This document shows, piece by piece, positions 46,474-56,597 of a DNA stretch of 64,000 nt (position 1 is the stretch's first letter; the number at the start of each line of letters is the position of its first letter). A program made the translations under genes and the position numbers. The stretch is from Patescibacteria group bacterium (lineage in GTDB: Bacteria; Patescibacteriota; Microgenomatia; UBA1406; GWC2-37-13), in the NCBI GenBank assembly GCA_025057905.1, contig JANWUX010000002.1, positions 186,001 to 250,000 of the forward strand, in the 5' to 3' direction. Under the pieces are notes generated by a model. The model did not search any database and was not told where the DNA came from. It saw only the letters and a list, made by a program, of their open reading frames with translations.

Positions 46474-48654
46474 ATGATTGGTTTTATTGATAAGATAATT
46501 AATTTTTTGTTTAATAGCCTCTTCTTCTTTACACCTTTATATTTTCTTTTCAATACCTCTGAGCTTTTTGAATTCAATAAGATGCTTCTAATCTATGGCT
46601 TTGCAGCTTTAATTGGTTTTTTTTGGATAGTTAAGATGATTTTAACAAAAACTATTATCTTGAGGAAAACTTTTCTTGATTTGCCGATCTTTATTTTTTT
46701 TCTTTCTCAGATTTTTTCGACCTTAACCTCAATTGATGTTCACACCTCAATTTTTGGTTACTATGGCAGATTTAACGGCGGACTTTTGTCAATTTTTTGC
46801 TATATTTTTCTGTTTTATGCCTTTGTTTCAAATAATGTAAAACTTTATCCTCTTCTTAAAATCTCAGTAATTTCGTCACTCTTGGTTGTTCTATATGCCA
46901 TACCCGGAAAGCTTGGTCATGATATCACTTGCTACCTCTTTTCTGGTGGACAGATTAATGATAATTCTTGCTGGGATAATCAAGTTCTTCAATTTCAACC
47001 TCATGTTAGAGCTTTCTCGACATTAGGTCAACCTAACTGGCTAGGGGCTTATCTTGTGATTAATTTTTTCATTGGAGTTTATTTCTTAACGAAATTGCTG
47101 AATGAGAAATTAAACAAAACAAGATTTATTTTTAAGTATTTGCTTCTTGTTTTGTATTTGTTTTTAAATTTTTCTTTTGTTTTATTTAGTCGATCTCGCT
47201 CAGCGATGATTGCTCTTTTTATAAGTTTTGTTGTCTTTTCTTTGGGTTATTTTTTTCTAGTAAAGAAGAAATTTGGAGTTTTTTTTCTAACTCTTCTTAG
47301 TGTTATTTTGATTGGAATTTTTTTATTCAAAACTGGAATTCCTCGAGTTGATAAGTATCTCACTTTTTCGTCCTTTAAAGCCTCCTTAGAAAATCTTCTT
47401 GAGCAAAAAATTGCTTTACCAGAAAAATCAAAGATGGAGAGAAAATCAGTGTCAACACAAAAAGCAAGCAAGGAGGAGAAAGTTAAAACCGAGGTTACTG
47501 ACTCTGGCGAGATAAGAAAAATTGTCTGGCGAGGGGCAGTTGAACTCGGAAAAAGATATCCTCTATTTGGAACCGGGGTAGAAACCTTTGCCTATGCCTA
47601 TGAGTTTGTCAGACCGATTGGACACAATTATACCTCCGAGTGGGATTTTATCTACAACAAAGCTCATAACGAATTCTTAAATTATTTTGCGACGACTGGA
47701 TTTTTTGGCTTGATATCTTACTTGATAATGATTATTTTTTTTGTTTATTTTTCAATTTCTTTGATAATATTGAACCAAAGATCATTAAACCAAAGAAATG
47801 AATTCTTTTTGAAGAATAATCTTCTCTTAACAATTGCACTTCTTTGTGCTTATTTAAGCATCTTGATTACGAATTTTTTTGGCTTCTCGACGACAACTAT
47901 TAACTTATTCTTTTATCTTATTCCGGGTGTTCTTATTCTTCTGGGTACTCAGAATCAAGATCTTGAAAATCAAAAAAAGAGAAAAATAGAACTTTTTTAT
48001 CTTTTTCAGGTCTCTTTTAATTTTTCTTTATCACAGTTGTTTGGGATGAGTCTTGGTCTAGTTCTTCTTGTCTTTATATATTTCTATCTTTATAACTACT
48101 ACACAGCAGATACTCTTTATGCCCTCGGAAATAGTTATTACCGAAGCAATTATCCTAGAAAATACGAAGTGGCCGCTTTTTATTTCAGTCGAGCAATCAA
48201 AATCAGAAGAGAAGCGGTCTATGAAGATAAGCTTTCTTCAAGTTTAGGTTTTCTTTCAGCGATAGCAGGTCTTCAAAATCAAGCTTCAACAGCGGCTCAG
48301 TTGATCAATCTAAGCCAGTATCACAATCAGCGCGCCATAGAATCGTCACCAAAAAATGTTTTTTTTCTCAAGACTCAGGCAAAAAATTACTTTAATTACT
48401 ATATCGCTGAGAACAATCCCCAGTATCTAATGGAAGGAATAGAGACACTGAGAAAAATTAGAGAACTTTCTCCCACTGATCCTAGAGTTCCGTATAACTT
48501 AGCGGTCTTTTATTTTGAATTGGAAAAAAACGAAAATAACTCAAAAAAAAAGATCACTTACCGAAAAAAAGCTCTTGAACAGCTTGAAGTCTCACTTAAG
48601 TTGAAAGAAGATTATCAAGACTCACTTGAGTTACTCAAAAAGATCAGAGATTAA
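46474..48654 (+). CDS. O-antigen ligase/polymerase-like membrane protein with TPR tail
   Basis: 726 aa. About eleven membrane helices carry the Wzy/WaaL pattern: LFSRSRSAMIALFISFVVF, a large outer loop (about residues 290-400) with LGKRYPLFGTGVETFAYAYE and YNKAHNEFLNYFATTGFFGL. The last 170 residues are TPR-like helices (YALGNSYYRSNYPRKYEVAA, VPYNLAVFYFELEKNE). It probably links or polymerises surface glycans, or glycosylates pilins given the pilus genes that follow. The substrate is unknown. Confidence 0.8.
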   Translation: MIGFIDKIINFLFNSLFFFTPLYFLFNTSELFEFNKMLLIYGFAALIGFFWIVKMILTKTIILRKTFLDLPIFIFFLSQIFSTLTSIDVHTSIFGYYGRFNGGLLSIFCYIFLFYAFVSNNVKLYPLLKISVISSLLVVLYAIPGKLGHDITCYLFSGGQINDNSCWDNQVLQFQPHVRAFSTLGQPNWLGAYLVINFFIGVYFLTKLLNEKLNKTRFIFKYLLLVLYLFLNFSFVLFSRSRSAMIALFISFVVFSLGYFFLVKKKFGVFFLTLLSVILIGIFLFKTGIPRVDKYLTFSSFKASLENLLEQKIALPEKSKMERKSVSTQKASKEEKVKTEVTDSGEIRKIVWRGAVELGKRYPLFGTGVETFAYAYEFVRPIGHNYTSEWDFIYNKAHNEFLNYFATTGFFGLISYLIMIIFFVYFSISLIILNQRSLNQRNEFFLKNNLLLTIALLCAYLSILITNFFGFSTTTINLFFYLIPGVLILLGTQNQDLENQKKRKIELFYLFQVSFNFSLSQLFGMSLGLVLLVFIYFYLYNYYTADTLYALGNSYYRSNYPRKYEVAAFYFSRAIKIRREAVYEDKLSSSLGFLSAIAGLQNQASTAAQLINLSQYHNQRAIESSPKNVFFLKTQAKNYFNYYIAENNPQYLMEGIETLRKIRELSPTDPRVPYNLAVFYFELEKNENNSKKKITYRKKALEQLEVSLKLKEDYQDSLELLKKIRD

Positions 48655-48671
48655 ATCTTAAACTCTTAAGT

Positions 48672-49139
48672 TTATGGATTTACATTATCACTTGAGAGAC
48701 CCCAAATGCAATTTACTTCTCTACTTCCACCCGGAGCTTTACATCTTCTTTGGCAATTAAATTGAGAAGGAGACGAGACTTCATAGGGTAAGACTTGCTG
48801 ATCATTTTCAAGACAGGCATAGATTCGAAAGTATGTGCCATCACTTTGATAAAAATAATCTGGAGAGATTGGGTCAGTCGGAAGTCTTGACATGTATATT
48901 TTTCCTGTTGCAGGGTCTTTCAACTCTGAGCCAAAGGTTAGAGTTTGAGGATAACCCCCTTTGTCTTCATAATAAAGTTCCAGAGCTTTTTTGATCTGCT
49001 CTAGATCGCTTTTTCTTCTGGCGTCACGAGCTTTTTTTAAGGAGTTTAGGAAGTTTCCAGTAATCATTCCTGTCAAGGATCCAACAAGAATGATCACGAT
49101 TAAAACTTCAATAAGAGTGAAGAATTTTTTTTGTTTCAT
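48672..49139 (-). CDS. Type IV pilin-like protein
   Basis: 155 aa. Prepilin signal KKFFTLIEVLIVIILVGS with cleavage expected before the Phe, then the conserved KKARDARRKSDLEQIKKAL segment and a cysteine-bearing C-terminal end (NCQRRCKAPGGSREVNCIW). It resembles GspG-type pseudopilins. It lies after a second pilin and the pilB-pilT-pilC genes on the same strand. Confidence 0.88.
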   Translation of the reverse strand: MKQKKFFTLIEVLIVIILVGSLTGMITGNFLNSLKKARDARRKSDLEQIKKALELYYEDKGGYPQTLTFGSELKDPATGKIYMSRLPTDPISPDYFYQSDGTYFRIYACLENDQQVLPYEVSSPSQFNCQRRCKAPGGSREVNCIWGLSSDNVNP

Positions 49140-49201
49140 CCAAAATCAAAAAGGGATGTTCTTTTTCAAAATGAATTGATTTCTCTAATAAGATTTAAAT
49201 A

Positions 49202-49717
49202 TTATCTGACACAGTAATAACACTCACTCGCTGGATTTCCCGTTGGGCAGCTAGCTTCTAAGTCGCCATTCTTTTTATACTTGGTGTTAGGATTACTTGC
49301 GAATGACTTTGAGGTTGGCTTATAACAAACTACTACTGTTGGAGGATCATTTTTGCCTGTCACGAATATACTCTGTAATTGATTGCCAGCCAGTTGAATG
49401 AAATCTGTCTTTAATTCGCCTGTCTGAACGATTCGGTTTATGGTATCAGTTAATGTGTTAGCAACAACTTCATTCAAGTCAGCACAGTTAGTAGATGTGC
49501 TCGTACACCAAGGCATCTGATTTTTTATCGCGTAATATCTAATCATCGCACCATGAAGTTCAGAAACAGTATTACGAACTCCTGTGTCAGTTCCCTTTTT
49601 TAGTTGCTCAAAAGGATCAAGAGCAGCCAAAAGACCTACTGCCAAAGCCCCAAGTAAAGCAATAACGATTAATAGTTCTATCAGTGTGAAAGATTCTGAA
49701 ATTTTTCCTAATTTCAT
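49202..49717 (-). CDS. Type IV pilin-like protein
   Basis: 171 aa. The N-terminal signal ESFTLIELLIVIALLGALAVG marks a prepilin cut before Phe. The exposed part has cysteine pairs (WCTSTSTNCADL, CPTGNPASECYYC). It sits 60 bp downstream of pilC and is a good candidate for a major or abundant pilin of the pilBTC unit. Confidence 0.85.
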   Translation of the reverse strand: MKLGKISESFTLIELLIVIALLGALAVGLLAALDPFEQLKKGTDTGVRNTVSELHGAMIRYYAIKNQMPWCTSTSTNCADLNEVVANTLTDTINRIVQTGELKTDFIQLAGNQLQSIFVTGKNDPPTVVVCYKPTSKSFASNPNTKYKKNGDLEASCPTGNPASECYYCVR

Positions 49718-49777
49718 ATCAATTTAATATTAAAAATTATTACTAAGAAATATTTCTCTTGTCAAGATCTAAAATAC

Positions 49778-50983
49778 TTACTTAAAAGAGGTGGTTAGAT
49801 TGTATATTGGAGTGATAACCGACATGACTAAAAATCCAACCCCCAATCCTAAAATAACCAAGATTAATGGTTCAATGAGGGTTGTCATTGATTTTATGGC
49901 AATTTCTGATTCAGTTTCGAAGTACTTTGAGAGTCTAAGTAAGGTATCATCAAGATTGCCAGTTTGTTCACCCACGACGGTCATCTGAACAAGAATCGGA
50001 GGAAAAACTCCTTCTTGTTCGAGAGAGCTGCCAATTGATTGACCTTTTTCTACTTTATGGTAGACATTGATAAAAGCCTCTTTAAAAATGAGATTATCGG
50101 TAGTTTCAATGACGATTGCTAAAGATTCAAGAATCGAGACGCCAGCACCAACGAGAATAGCAAGAGTTCTAGTGGAGTTAACAAGAGAGGATATTGATAT
50201 TATCTTTCCAAAAAAAGGAAGTTTAAGAAGAGTTCCGTCGAGAAGTTTTTTACCAGCTTTTGATTCGAAATATTTTTTTAATAAATAACCTCCACATACA
50301 AGTGAGATAGCCAATACTGGCCAAAATTTAACCATGAAATCAGAAATGACAATTAGTAACTGAGTCGTAAGGGGGAGAGATATATTAAAATCTTTATAAA
50401 GATCAAACAATCGAGGGATAACAAAAGTTATCATTATGAACATCACTACCAGCATTCCAATGACGATAACAACTGGATAGGTTAAGGCGCCCTTAAGCTT
50501 ACTTTTGAACTCCCTTTCTTTTTCTAGGTTATCAGCGAGTCGAAGAAGAATTTCTCCAAGTTTACCAGAAGCCTCCCCTGACTTTACTAGAGCAATATAG
50601 AGGTTAGAAAAATACCGGAAATACTTTTTTAAAGCGGATGAAAAAGGGTTGCCTGATTTTATTTCCTTGTCGATATCATCAATCATTTTTTGAATCTTTG
50701 GCTTTGTAGCTTGTTTTTTGAGAATTGAGAGACTTTCGACAATAGTCAAGCCAGCGTTTAGCATTATGGCAAGTTGTCGAGTAAAGTCAACAATATCATT
50801 GAAACTAACATTACTCATAAATAAGCTCAAGAGATTGCTCTGTTTATCTTTTTTTGCAACGACTGACAATGGAGTGTAATTGTTTTTTCTCAGATACTGA
50901 ATGACCGTTTCGACTGAGCTTGCTTCAATTGATTTCTCAATAACATTTCCCTCCTCGTTTACTGCTCGATATCTGAATATCAT
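49778..50983 (-). CDS. pilC: Type IV pilus inner-membrane platform protein PilC
   Basis: 401 aa T2SF-family protein on which the PilB/PilT motors act. Two repeated domains: FTRQLAIMLNAGLTIVESL near residue 65 and STRTLAILVGAGVSILESL near 270, each followed by membrane helices, and PLILVILGLGVGFLVMSVI at the end. It lies 15 bp downstream of pilT. Confidence 0.94.
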   Translation of the reverse strand: MIFRYRAVNEEGNVIEKSIEASSVETVIQYLRKNNYTPLSVVAKKDKQSNLLSLFMSNVSFNDIVDFTRQLAIMLNAGLTIVESLSILKKQATKPKIQKMIDDIDKEIKSGNPFSSALKKYFRYFSNLYIALVKSGEASGKLGEILLRLADNLEKEREFKSKLKGALTYPVVIVIGMLVVMFIMITFVIPRLFDLYKDFNISLPLTTQLLIVISDFMVKFWPVLAISLVCGGYLLKKYFESKAGKKLLDGTLLKLPFFGKIISISSLVNSTRTLAILVGAGVSILESLAIVIETTDNLIFKEAFINVYHKVEKGQSIGSSLEQEGVFPPILVQMTVVGEQTGNLDDTLLRLSKYFETESEIAIKSMTTLIEPLILVILGLGVGFLVMSVITPIYNLTTSFK

Positions 50984-50998
50984 ATTTTCTTATTTAGG

Positions 50999-52060
50999 CT
51001 AAGAGATGGATTTTAAGAATTTTTCAAGTTCTCTGGGTCTAATAGCAAATGAAAAAGCGGTCTCCTTGTTTATTATTCCTTTCTGATACAAATAAACAAG
51101 ATTTTTCTCAAGGAGAATCTGACCTTCTTCTTCGGATGTGATTAAAATGTTATCAATAAGTTTAGTTCTTTGGTCTCGAATTAAGTTTGAAATGGCAGGG
51201 TTATTTATCAAGACCTCAACGGCGGGAGTTCTTTCTTGTTTGTCGATTCTTGGCACTAATCTTTGAGAAATGACCATATTCAAAACTGAGGCCAACTGAT
51301 GTCTTATTTGGTTTTGTTGAGTTGCTGGAAAGATGTCAATGATTCGGTCGATTGTCTCGGTAGCTGAATTGGTGTGAAGAGTTGAAAATACTAGGTGACC
51401 AGTTTCTGCTGCTGTTATAACTAAAGAAATTGTGTCATAGTCTCTCATCTCGCCAACCATAATCACGTCTGGGTCCTCTCTTAGTGCCGATCTAAGAGCT
51501 CTGGTCCAAGAAAATGTGTCGTTGTTGAGCTCCCTCTGAGAAATGATTGATTTTTGGGGAGGATAGAGATACTCAATTGGATCTTCAATGGTGATGATGT
51601 GTTTGGTATATTTTTTGTTGATTTCGTTAATGATTGCCGCCAAAGTGGTTGACTTACCTTCTCCTGTTGGTCCTGTTATCAGAACCAAACCTTGTTTTAA
51701 GTTAACTACTTTTTTTAAGATTGGAGGTAGATTGAGATCATCGATTTCTTTTATTAGAGGCGGTACAAGCCTAAAATTAGCACAGACATTTCCTCGAGCG
51801 AAATAAAAGTTAACTCTGAATCGAAAGTCTCGATAGCTTATGGCTAAGTCAATTTCTTTGTTGCTAAAAAAAATTTCTTGCTCATGATCCTTTAAGATCT
51901 CAGTGGTAATCTTCCTGGAAATTTCCGGCGTGATTAACTGCTGGTTTACGAGTTGATGGAGTTCGCCATTAACTCTAATCGCCGGCGGATAATTAGGAAT
52001 AATATGAAGATCGGATCCGTTTTTTTGAATTAAAACATCTAGAAATTGATAATGGATCAT
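50999..52060 (-). CDS. pilT: Pilus retraction ATPase PilT
   Basis: 353 aa hexameric ATPase powering retraction. Walker A is ITGPTGEGKSTTLAAII (with Glu in place of the usual Ser/Thr), the Asp box follows, Walker B is PDVIMVGEMRDYDTI and the His box is GHLVFSTLHTNSATETIDR. It is between pilB (9 bp) and pilC (15 bp). Confidence 0.94.
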   Translation of the reverse strand: MIHYQFLDVLIQKNGSDLHIIPNYPPAIRVNGELHQLVNQQLITPEISRKITTEILKDHEQEIFFSNKEIDLAISYRDFRFRVNFYFARGNVCANFRLVPPLIKEIDDLNLPPILKKVVNLKQGLVLITGPTGEGKSTTLAAIINEINKKYTKHIITIEDPIEYLYPPQKSIISQRELNNDTFSWTRALRSALREDPDVIMVGEMRDYDTISLVITAAETGHLVFSTLHTNSATETIDRIIDIFPATQQNQIRHQLASVLNMVISQRLVPRIDKQERTPAVEVLINNPAISNLIRDQRTKLIDNILITSEEEGQILLEKNLVYLYQKGIINKETAFSFAIRPRELEKFLKSIS

Positions 52061-52069
52061 TGCTGTTGC

Positions 52070-53782
52070 TTAAACCTCGGCGACTCTGAGAACTTCTTGA
52101 ATAGTGGTAATTCCTTCAAGGGATTTCAAAAAACCATCTTGCTTCATGGTGATTAACCCCTCTTTCTTTGCCTGATCTTCGATCACCTTAGCCGACTCCT
52201 GTTGAAGGATTAGTTTATTGATAGTTGGCGTTACTTCAAGAACTTCAAAAATCCCAACTCTCCCTAAGTAACCGGTGTGATTACATTCATCACAACCTTC
52301 ACCTCGGTACAGATTAATTGGTTCATTTTGATACTTTTTTGGTAGTAGATCACCTAGTGTTATTTTGATTTTTTCCTCTATCTGATTTTCTGGCCGATAG
52401 TTAACTCTACAATAAGGACAGACTTTTCGACAGATTCTTTGAGCGATGGCAGCTGTAAGAATGGAAGCGATCAAAAAGGGTTCGGCCCCTAAGTCAATTA
52501 ATCTGGGAATTGAGGTTGCTGAATCATTAGTATGAAGAGTTGAAAAAACAAGATGGCCAGTTAAAGCTGCCTGAATGGCTAATTGAGTAGTTTCTTTATC
52601 TCTGATCTCTCCGACCAAAATTATATTAGGATCCTGTCTTAAAAAGCTTCTTAATCCAGTAGCAAAGGTCAAGCCGGCTTGAGGATTAATCTGAACTTGA
52701 TTGATTCCCTTGATCCGATATTCCACTGGATCTTCAAGGGTCATGATATTGACACTAGGCTTATTGAGGCGACTTAGAATAGAATAAAGTGTGGTGGTTT
52801 TTCCTGAACCAGTGGGTCCAGTGACAAGAATAATGCCATAAGGTTTGCTAATTGACTCTTCAACATATTTCAATTGAGATCCTCTTAAGCCCAGCTCAGG
52901 TAAATCAGGAATTCCACCAGTTTTTTTCAGAAGTCTAATAACAACTTTCTCTCCGTTGACTGTCGGCAAAGTCGAGACTCGAAGATCTACTTCTTCGTTC
53001 TCGGTCCGAAAATTAAAGCGGCCATCTTGAGGAATTCTCTTTTCATCAATTTTCATTTCTGAGAGAATTTTAATCCTCGAAACAAGACCTTCATGAATTG
53101 ATTTTGGTAACGAGAGTTTTTCTTGCAGAATTCCATCGATTCGATACCTAACACGAGTCCGATCCTCTTCAGGCTCAATATGGATATCAGAAGCTCGGCT
53201 TTTGATTGAGAACTCAATGATGGTTGACACTATCTTCGCTATCGGTGCCTCGCCGATTGAGGTTTCGATCTCTGACTGAACTTTTTTTGTCTTTGGAACG
53301 AATTCCTTGAGGGCTTCTTTTACTTCTGGCGATAATCCTTGACTATAGGCAACACTTATGCTTTTTTTTATTTCTTCTTCATCAGCTAGCGCCATAACCA
53401 CTTTAAAGCCAGTTTTTCTTTCTAGAAAATCAATCAAATTAATGTCGTGTGGGTTTGCCGAGGCTATGTAGAGTGTAGAGTTTCTAAGGTCAATTTTGTA
53501 AGGAAGAATGTTATTCTTCTTAGCGATGATTTCAGGGATTAAGCCGACAGCTTGAGAATCTATTGGAAGTGTTTTTAGATCAACAAAAGTTAAGTTCTTA
53601 ACTTCGGCGATTGTTTTTAAAATCTCTTCTCTTGGAATGTTTGCTCTCTCGAGGATCACTTTTTCAATCGGCGTATTTTTTTGAAGGGAGATTATCTCAA
53701 AGTGATCAGCTTCTCTCAGAGAAATTTTGCCTAAGCTGATAAGTTTTTCTAGTATCCTTTTATCAACGCTTTGAGAGGTCAT
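52070..53782 (-). CDS. pilB: Pilus assembly ATPase PilB
   Basis: Extension ATPase, 570 aa. The N-terminal GspE-N domain is followed by Walker A VTGPTGSGKTTTLYSIL, Walker B PNIILVGEIRDKETTQLAI, His box GHLVFSTLHTNDSATSIPR and the zinc cysteines CRKVCPYC and CDECNHTGY. The frame opens 63 bases further upstream (53845), but MTSQSVDKRILEKL at 53782 fits the family start and avoids overlap with the divergent delta-prime gene. First of pilB-pilT-pilC. Confidence 0.94.
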   Translation of the reverse strand: MTSQSVDKRILEKLISLGKISLREADHFEIISLQKNTPIEKVILERANIPREEILKTIAEVKNLTFVDLKTLPIDSQAVGLIPEIIAKKNNILPYKIDLRNSTLYIASANPHDINLIDFLERKTGFKVVMALADEEEIKKSISVAYSQGLSPEVKEALKEFVPKTKKVQSEIETSIGEAPIAKIVSTIIEFSIKSRASDIHIEPEEDRTRVRYRIDGILQEKLSLPKSIHEGLVSRIKILSEMKIDEKRIPQDGRFNFRTENEEVDLRVSTLPTVNGEKVVIRLLKKTGGIPDLPELGLRGSQLKYVEESISKPYGIILVTGPTGSGKTTTLYSILSRLNKPSVNIMTLEDPVEYRIKGINQVQINPQAGLTFATGLRSFLRQDPNIILVGEIRDKETTQLAIQAALTGHLVFSTLHTNDSATSIPRLIDLGAEPFLIASILTAAIAQRICRKVCPYCRVNYRPENQIEEKIKITLGDLLPKKYQNEPINLYRGEGCDECNHTGYLGRVGIFEVLEVTPTINKLILQQESAKVIEDQAKKEGLITMKQDGFLKSLEGITTIQEVLRVAEV

Positions 53783-53835
53783 AGTTAAAATATAATCAAA
53801 GTCTCTAATAGAAATCAATAAAAATAAATCCAAGA

Positions 53836-54462
53836 ATGATGCCAATCGTTTTGGTGAACTTTGAAAAAAAGGAAATTCTCGAGTTTATAAGAAAAGATTT
53901 AGGATCCGACTTCATACTTTTTGAGATTAACAATGATAAAAAAAAAGTATCCATCAATGACATAAGGGAGATTGTAAAAGAGACTTCTACTTGCCAAAAT
54001 AAACCCAGGGTTTATCTCTTTTATAATTTTTATTTAGCAAGTAATGAGGCTCAAAATGCTTTTCTAAAGACTCTTGAAGAGCCACCTTCAAAAACCCTTT
54101 TTATTCTTTCTGTTGATAATCAAGAAAAAATCCTACCGACGATCCTCTCTCGCTCGAGAATAATCATAAACAAAAGAAATTTTAAGTTATCAGAAGAAAT
54201 TAAAGAGATTCTAAAAAAATTTGCCGAAAATGAAATCCTCGATTTGAGACTGAGTGAGAAAATATCAGTAGGGGAAGTTATCTCTTTCCTTAAAGAAAAA
54301 CTAAAAGAAGAGAAGAATATTCTTCCAATTCTCAAGGAAGCTTTAGAGATAAACAATTTGATAGAAAAAAACAATTTGAATAAAATTTTGGCGCTGGATT
54401 ATCTTCTAATTCAAATAAAAAGACTTTTTCAAAAAAAAGAGATCACTCGAGCATTCTCATGA
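53836..54462 (+). CDS. DNA polymerase III delta-prime-like subunit
   Basis: 208 aa clamp-loader protein. VSINDIREIVKETS, RVYLFYNFYLASNEAQNAF, LKTLEEPPSKTLFIL and LSRSRIIINK are the DnaX/HolB helicase-core pattern with the SRC-like end. No Walker A motif exists, as expected for the non-ATPase delta-prime. It is shorter than E. coli HolB (334 aa). It converges with the muramidase-like gene (20 bp overlap). Confidence 0.75.
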   Translation: MMPIVLVNFEKKEILEFIRKDLGSDFILFEINNDKKKVSINDIREIVKETSTCQNKPRVYLFYNFYLASNEAQNAFLKTLEEPPSKTLFILSVDNQEKILPTILSRSRIIINKRNFKLSEEIKEILKKFAENEILDLRLSEKISVGEVISFLKEKLKEEKNILPILKEALEINNLIEKNNLNKILALDYLLIQIKRLFQKKEITRAFS

Positions 54463-55030
54463 AACTATTAACACCGTAAGCCCAGCTTCCCCGTGAGCGA
54501 GGAGTGTATTTCTTCATTATTGCCGTTGCTGTGATTAGGCCTTTATCAATGTAATCTCTCTTTATCCCTCGAGCGACGGTTTCAATTGCCTCTTCATACG
54601 ATTTAAATCTAATTACCTGAGTTCCGTATATCCCCCATCCCCAACAGTTGTAAGAGTTTTCAGGGATATATTTGCAAAGATTTGATTCTTGCATGGCAAT
54701 GGCCGGTAGAAGACGGTAATCTAGGCCGTATTTATCAGAGGCCTCTATGATTTTTTCAGCATAATCATAAAGGGGTGATTGATATTTTCTAAAAAATGAC
54801 TTTAGGTTGGCGACCCGGCTATCGCCAAGTTCAGTTTCTAGGCGGTAACCATCTTGATTAGATGGTTGATAAAGTGATTGAAAATAATTTTTTTTCATGT
54901 CAATGTCGGCGATTATTCTTTCAATCACAGATTTTCTTTCCAAAAACCTAAAAATTCTAAAGCATAAAAAGAGATTGAGGCTTGACAATAAAGAGAAAAA
55001 AAGTAAATAAATCACCAGTTTTTTAATCAT
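54443..55030 (-). CDS. Exported muramidase-like (lysozyme fold) protein
   Basis: 195 aa. An N-terminal membrane anchor (about 4-26) precedes a domain with YGLDYRLLPAIAMQESNLC (the Glu of ESN is the likely acid) and NCWGWGIYGTQVIRFKSYEE, which resembles lysozyme/glucosaminidase domains that cut peptidoglycan. A sister gene lies at 56598-57197. Probably cell-wall remodelling around the pilus. Confidence 0.7.
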   Translation of the reverse strand: MIKKLVIYLLFFSLLSSLNLFLCFRIFRFLERKSVIERIIADIDMKKNYFQSLYQPSNQDGYRLETELGDSRVANLKSFFRKYQSPLYDYAEKIIEASDKYGLDYRLLPAIAMQESNLCKYIPENSYNCWGWGIYGTQVIRFKSYEEAIETVARGIKRDYIDKGLITATAIMKKYTPRSRGSWAYGVNSFMRMLE

Positions 55031-55107
55031 AGGATTAATCTAGCAAAAAATAATTGATATATCAACTTTCCTTTTGCTAAATCACTTTTTCAGGAAGACT
55101 GTTGAGT

Positions 55108-55713
55108 TTATTGAGTGTTTCTGGCCACTTGAAGCTCTTGAGAGAGTGAATATTGAGTCCCCATTTTTTTTGCTCGATAGAGGAAAAGAGATCCTCTTTT
55201 CTTTTTTCTGGTGATCATTGCCTGAAGCCAGGTAGAAGACTCGCTGATTTTTTTTCTGAGGTTTTTTAGCAGATTTAGAATGATCTCTAAAAATCTCACG
55301 TGATAGACGCCTGGTTTTTCTGGGAGTTCGTTGATTGTCTGTGATTCGATATCTTTTATGTTAGAAATTAGTTCATTTCCTTCTCTCTTTATTAAATCCA
55401 ATTCGTTTTTAATGATAGCAAGAAGCTTTTTAATTTCTTCATTTACGATGACATTTTCATGATGCCGTCGAAAATCAAAGATTGTTTTTTCGTTTTTCAA
55501 AAGAGAACTTTCTTTTTCAGATTGCGGCTTTCTTTCTTTTTTATTTGATTCCTGGTAGTAACCAAAAAGTTGATCAACTATTCCCATTCCAATATCCGAG
55601 ACAGCCTTCACACTCCCTTTTACTGTTTGAGAGGTAACATCCTTGATTGTCTCTATTGGGTTGGAGTATGAAATTTTTGTCCCGTTTTTTTTTTGAAAAC
55701 CTTTAAGTGACAT
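55108..55713 (-). CDS. Coiled-coil protein of unknown function
   Basis: 201 aa. N-terminus IETIKDVTSQTVKGSVKAVS, then IKKLLAIIKNELDLIKREGN coiled coil and the conserved-looking ELPEKPGVYHVRFLEIILNL, ending in a basic tail. It shares the N-terminal plan and basic end with the protein at 14468-14977. No name can be given. It is 11 bp after the trigger-factor-like gene. Confidence 0.55.
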   Translation of the reverse strand: MSLKGFQKKNGTKISYSNPIETIKDVTSQTVKGSVKAVSDIGMGIVDQLFGYYQESNKKERKPQSEKESSLLKNEKTIFDFRRHHENVIVNEEIKKLLAIIKNELDLIKREGNELISNIKDIESQTINELPEKPGVYHVRFLEIILNLLKNLRKKISESSTWLQAMITRKKKRGSLFLYRAKKMGTQYSLSQELQVARNTQ

Positions 55714-55724
55714 ATGGAATAATT

Positions 55725-56594
55725 TTACAACAGGCTAATTAGATAATCAATAGTCTTTTGTTTTCTAATAAGAGTGGCGTAGTAGTAGCTATTTCTTTTT
55801 GCTTTTTCTTTCTCTTCTTCACTGGTGAGACTATTGAAAAGTTTATAAAGATCTTTTTCCTCAACTTGGATATTCTCTTCATTGGCAATTTTTTCAAGAA
55901 TAAACTCTAGTTTGTAGGTCTCTTCAATCTCCTTTTTGAGTGAGTTTTTTAGCTCTTTTAGGCTTATTCTTTTTGTTCTTAAGTAATCTTCTATCGTCAA
56001 ACCTACTTTTTTTACCTCATCAACTAGATTTACCAGTCGGTGATTGAGCTCTTCTTCTAAAATAACGTCGGAAATCTCTACTTCGACTTTCTTGAGTAAA
56101 ACCTCAAAAATTTGGCTAAGAAGAGTAGTTTTTTTTTGCTCTGTCTCTTTTTCTTCTTCTTGGTTTTTTCCTGGAAGCCAGATTTTGGGAGCTTTTGCCT
56201 CATCAGCTATTTTTTTTATACTCTCTTTATAGTTTCCTAGTTTAACTTCAGGTTTTAGCGGGATGGTAAATCTAAGAAGCCAACTTTCACTTCCTTTTGG
56301 CCTCGTGAATTCTATTTTTGGATTGTATATGGGTAGAAAATTTTCTTTTTTGACTATCTCGGTGTAAATATCGGGTACGATCTTTTTGATCATTTCTTCG
56401 ACTATTTTATTTTCAGGAATGTGTTTTTCTGCAATCGAGTCAGGGACGTTACCTTTTCGAAAGCCTTCAACTACCAAATCTTGTCTAAGCTTGTTAAAAG
56501 CTTCGGTTCTTTTTTGGTTGAGATAGTTTTTAGACAAAGTCACTTCAACCTCAACAGTGTTTTTGGGGATTTTTTTTAGATTGTAAGTATACAT
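55725..56594 (-). CDS. tig: Trigger factor-like chaperone lacking the PPIase domain
   Basis: 289 aa. The ribosome-binding N-domain is recognisable (NTVEVEVTLSKNYLNQKR, VEGFRKGNVPDSIAEKH, the GFRxGxxP signature) and the C-terminal helical chaperone domain follows (ISDVILEEELNHRLVNLVDE). The FKBP-type isomerase domain (about 85 residues) is replaced by a short charged linker. It should still hold nascent chains. It lies between two small secreted-protein genes. Confidence 0.85.
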   Translation of the reverse strand: MYTYNLKKIPKNTVEVEVTLSKNYLNQKRTEAFNKLRQDLVVEGFRKGNVPDSIAEKHIPENKIVEEMIKKIVPDIYTEIVKKENFLPIYNPKIEFTRPKGSESWLLRFTIPLKPEVKLGNYKESIKKIADEAKAPKIWLPGKNQEEEKETEQKKTTLLSQIFEVLLKKVEVEISDVILEEELNHRLVNLVDEVKKVGLTIEDYLRTKRISLKELKNSLKKEIEETYKLEFILEKIANEENIQVEEKDLYKLFNSLTSEEEKEKAKRNSYYYATLIRKQKTIDYLISLL

Positions 56595-56597
56595 CGC

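Noticed and set aside
53783-53845. Longer N-terminus for PilB
   Set aside because: The extra 21 residues overlap the divergent gene start and do not fit PilB; the ATG at 53782 does.
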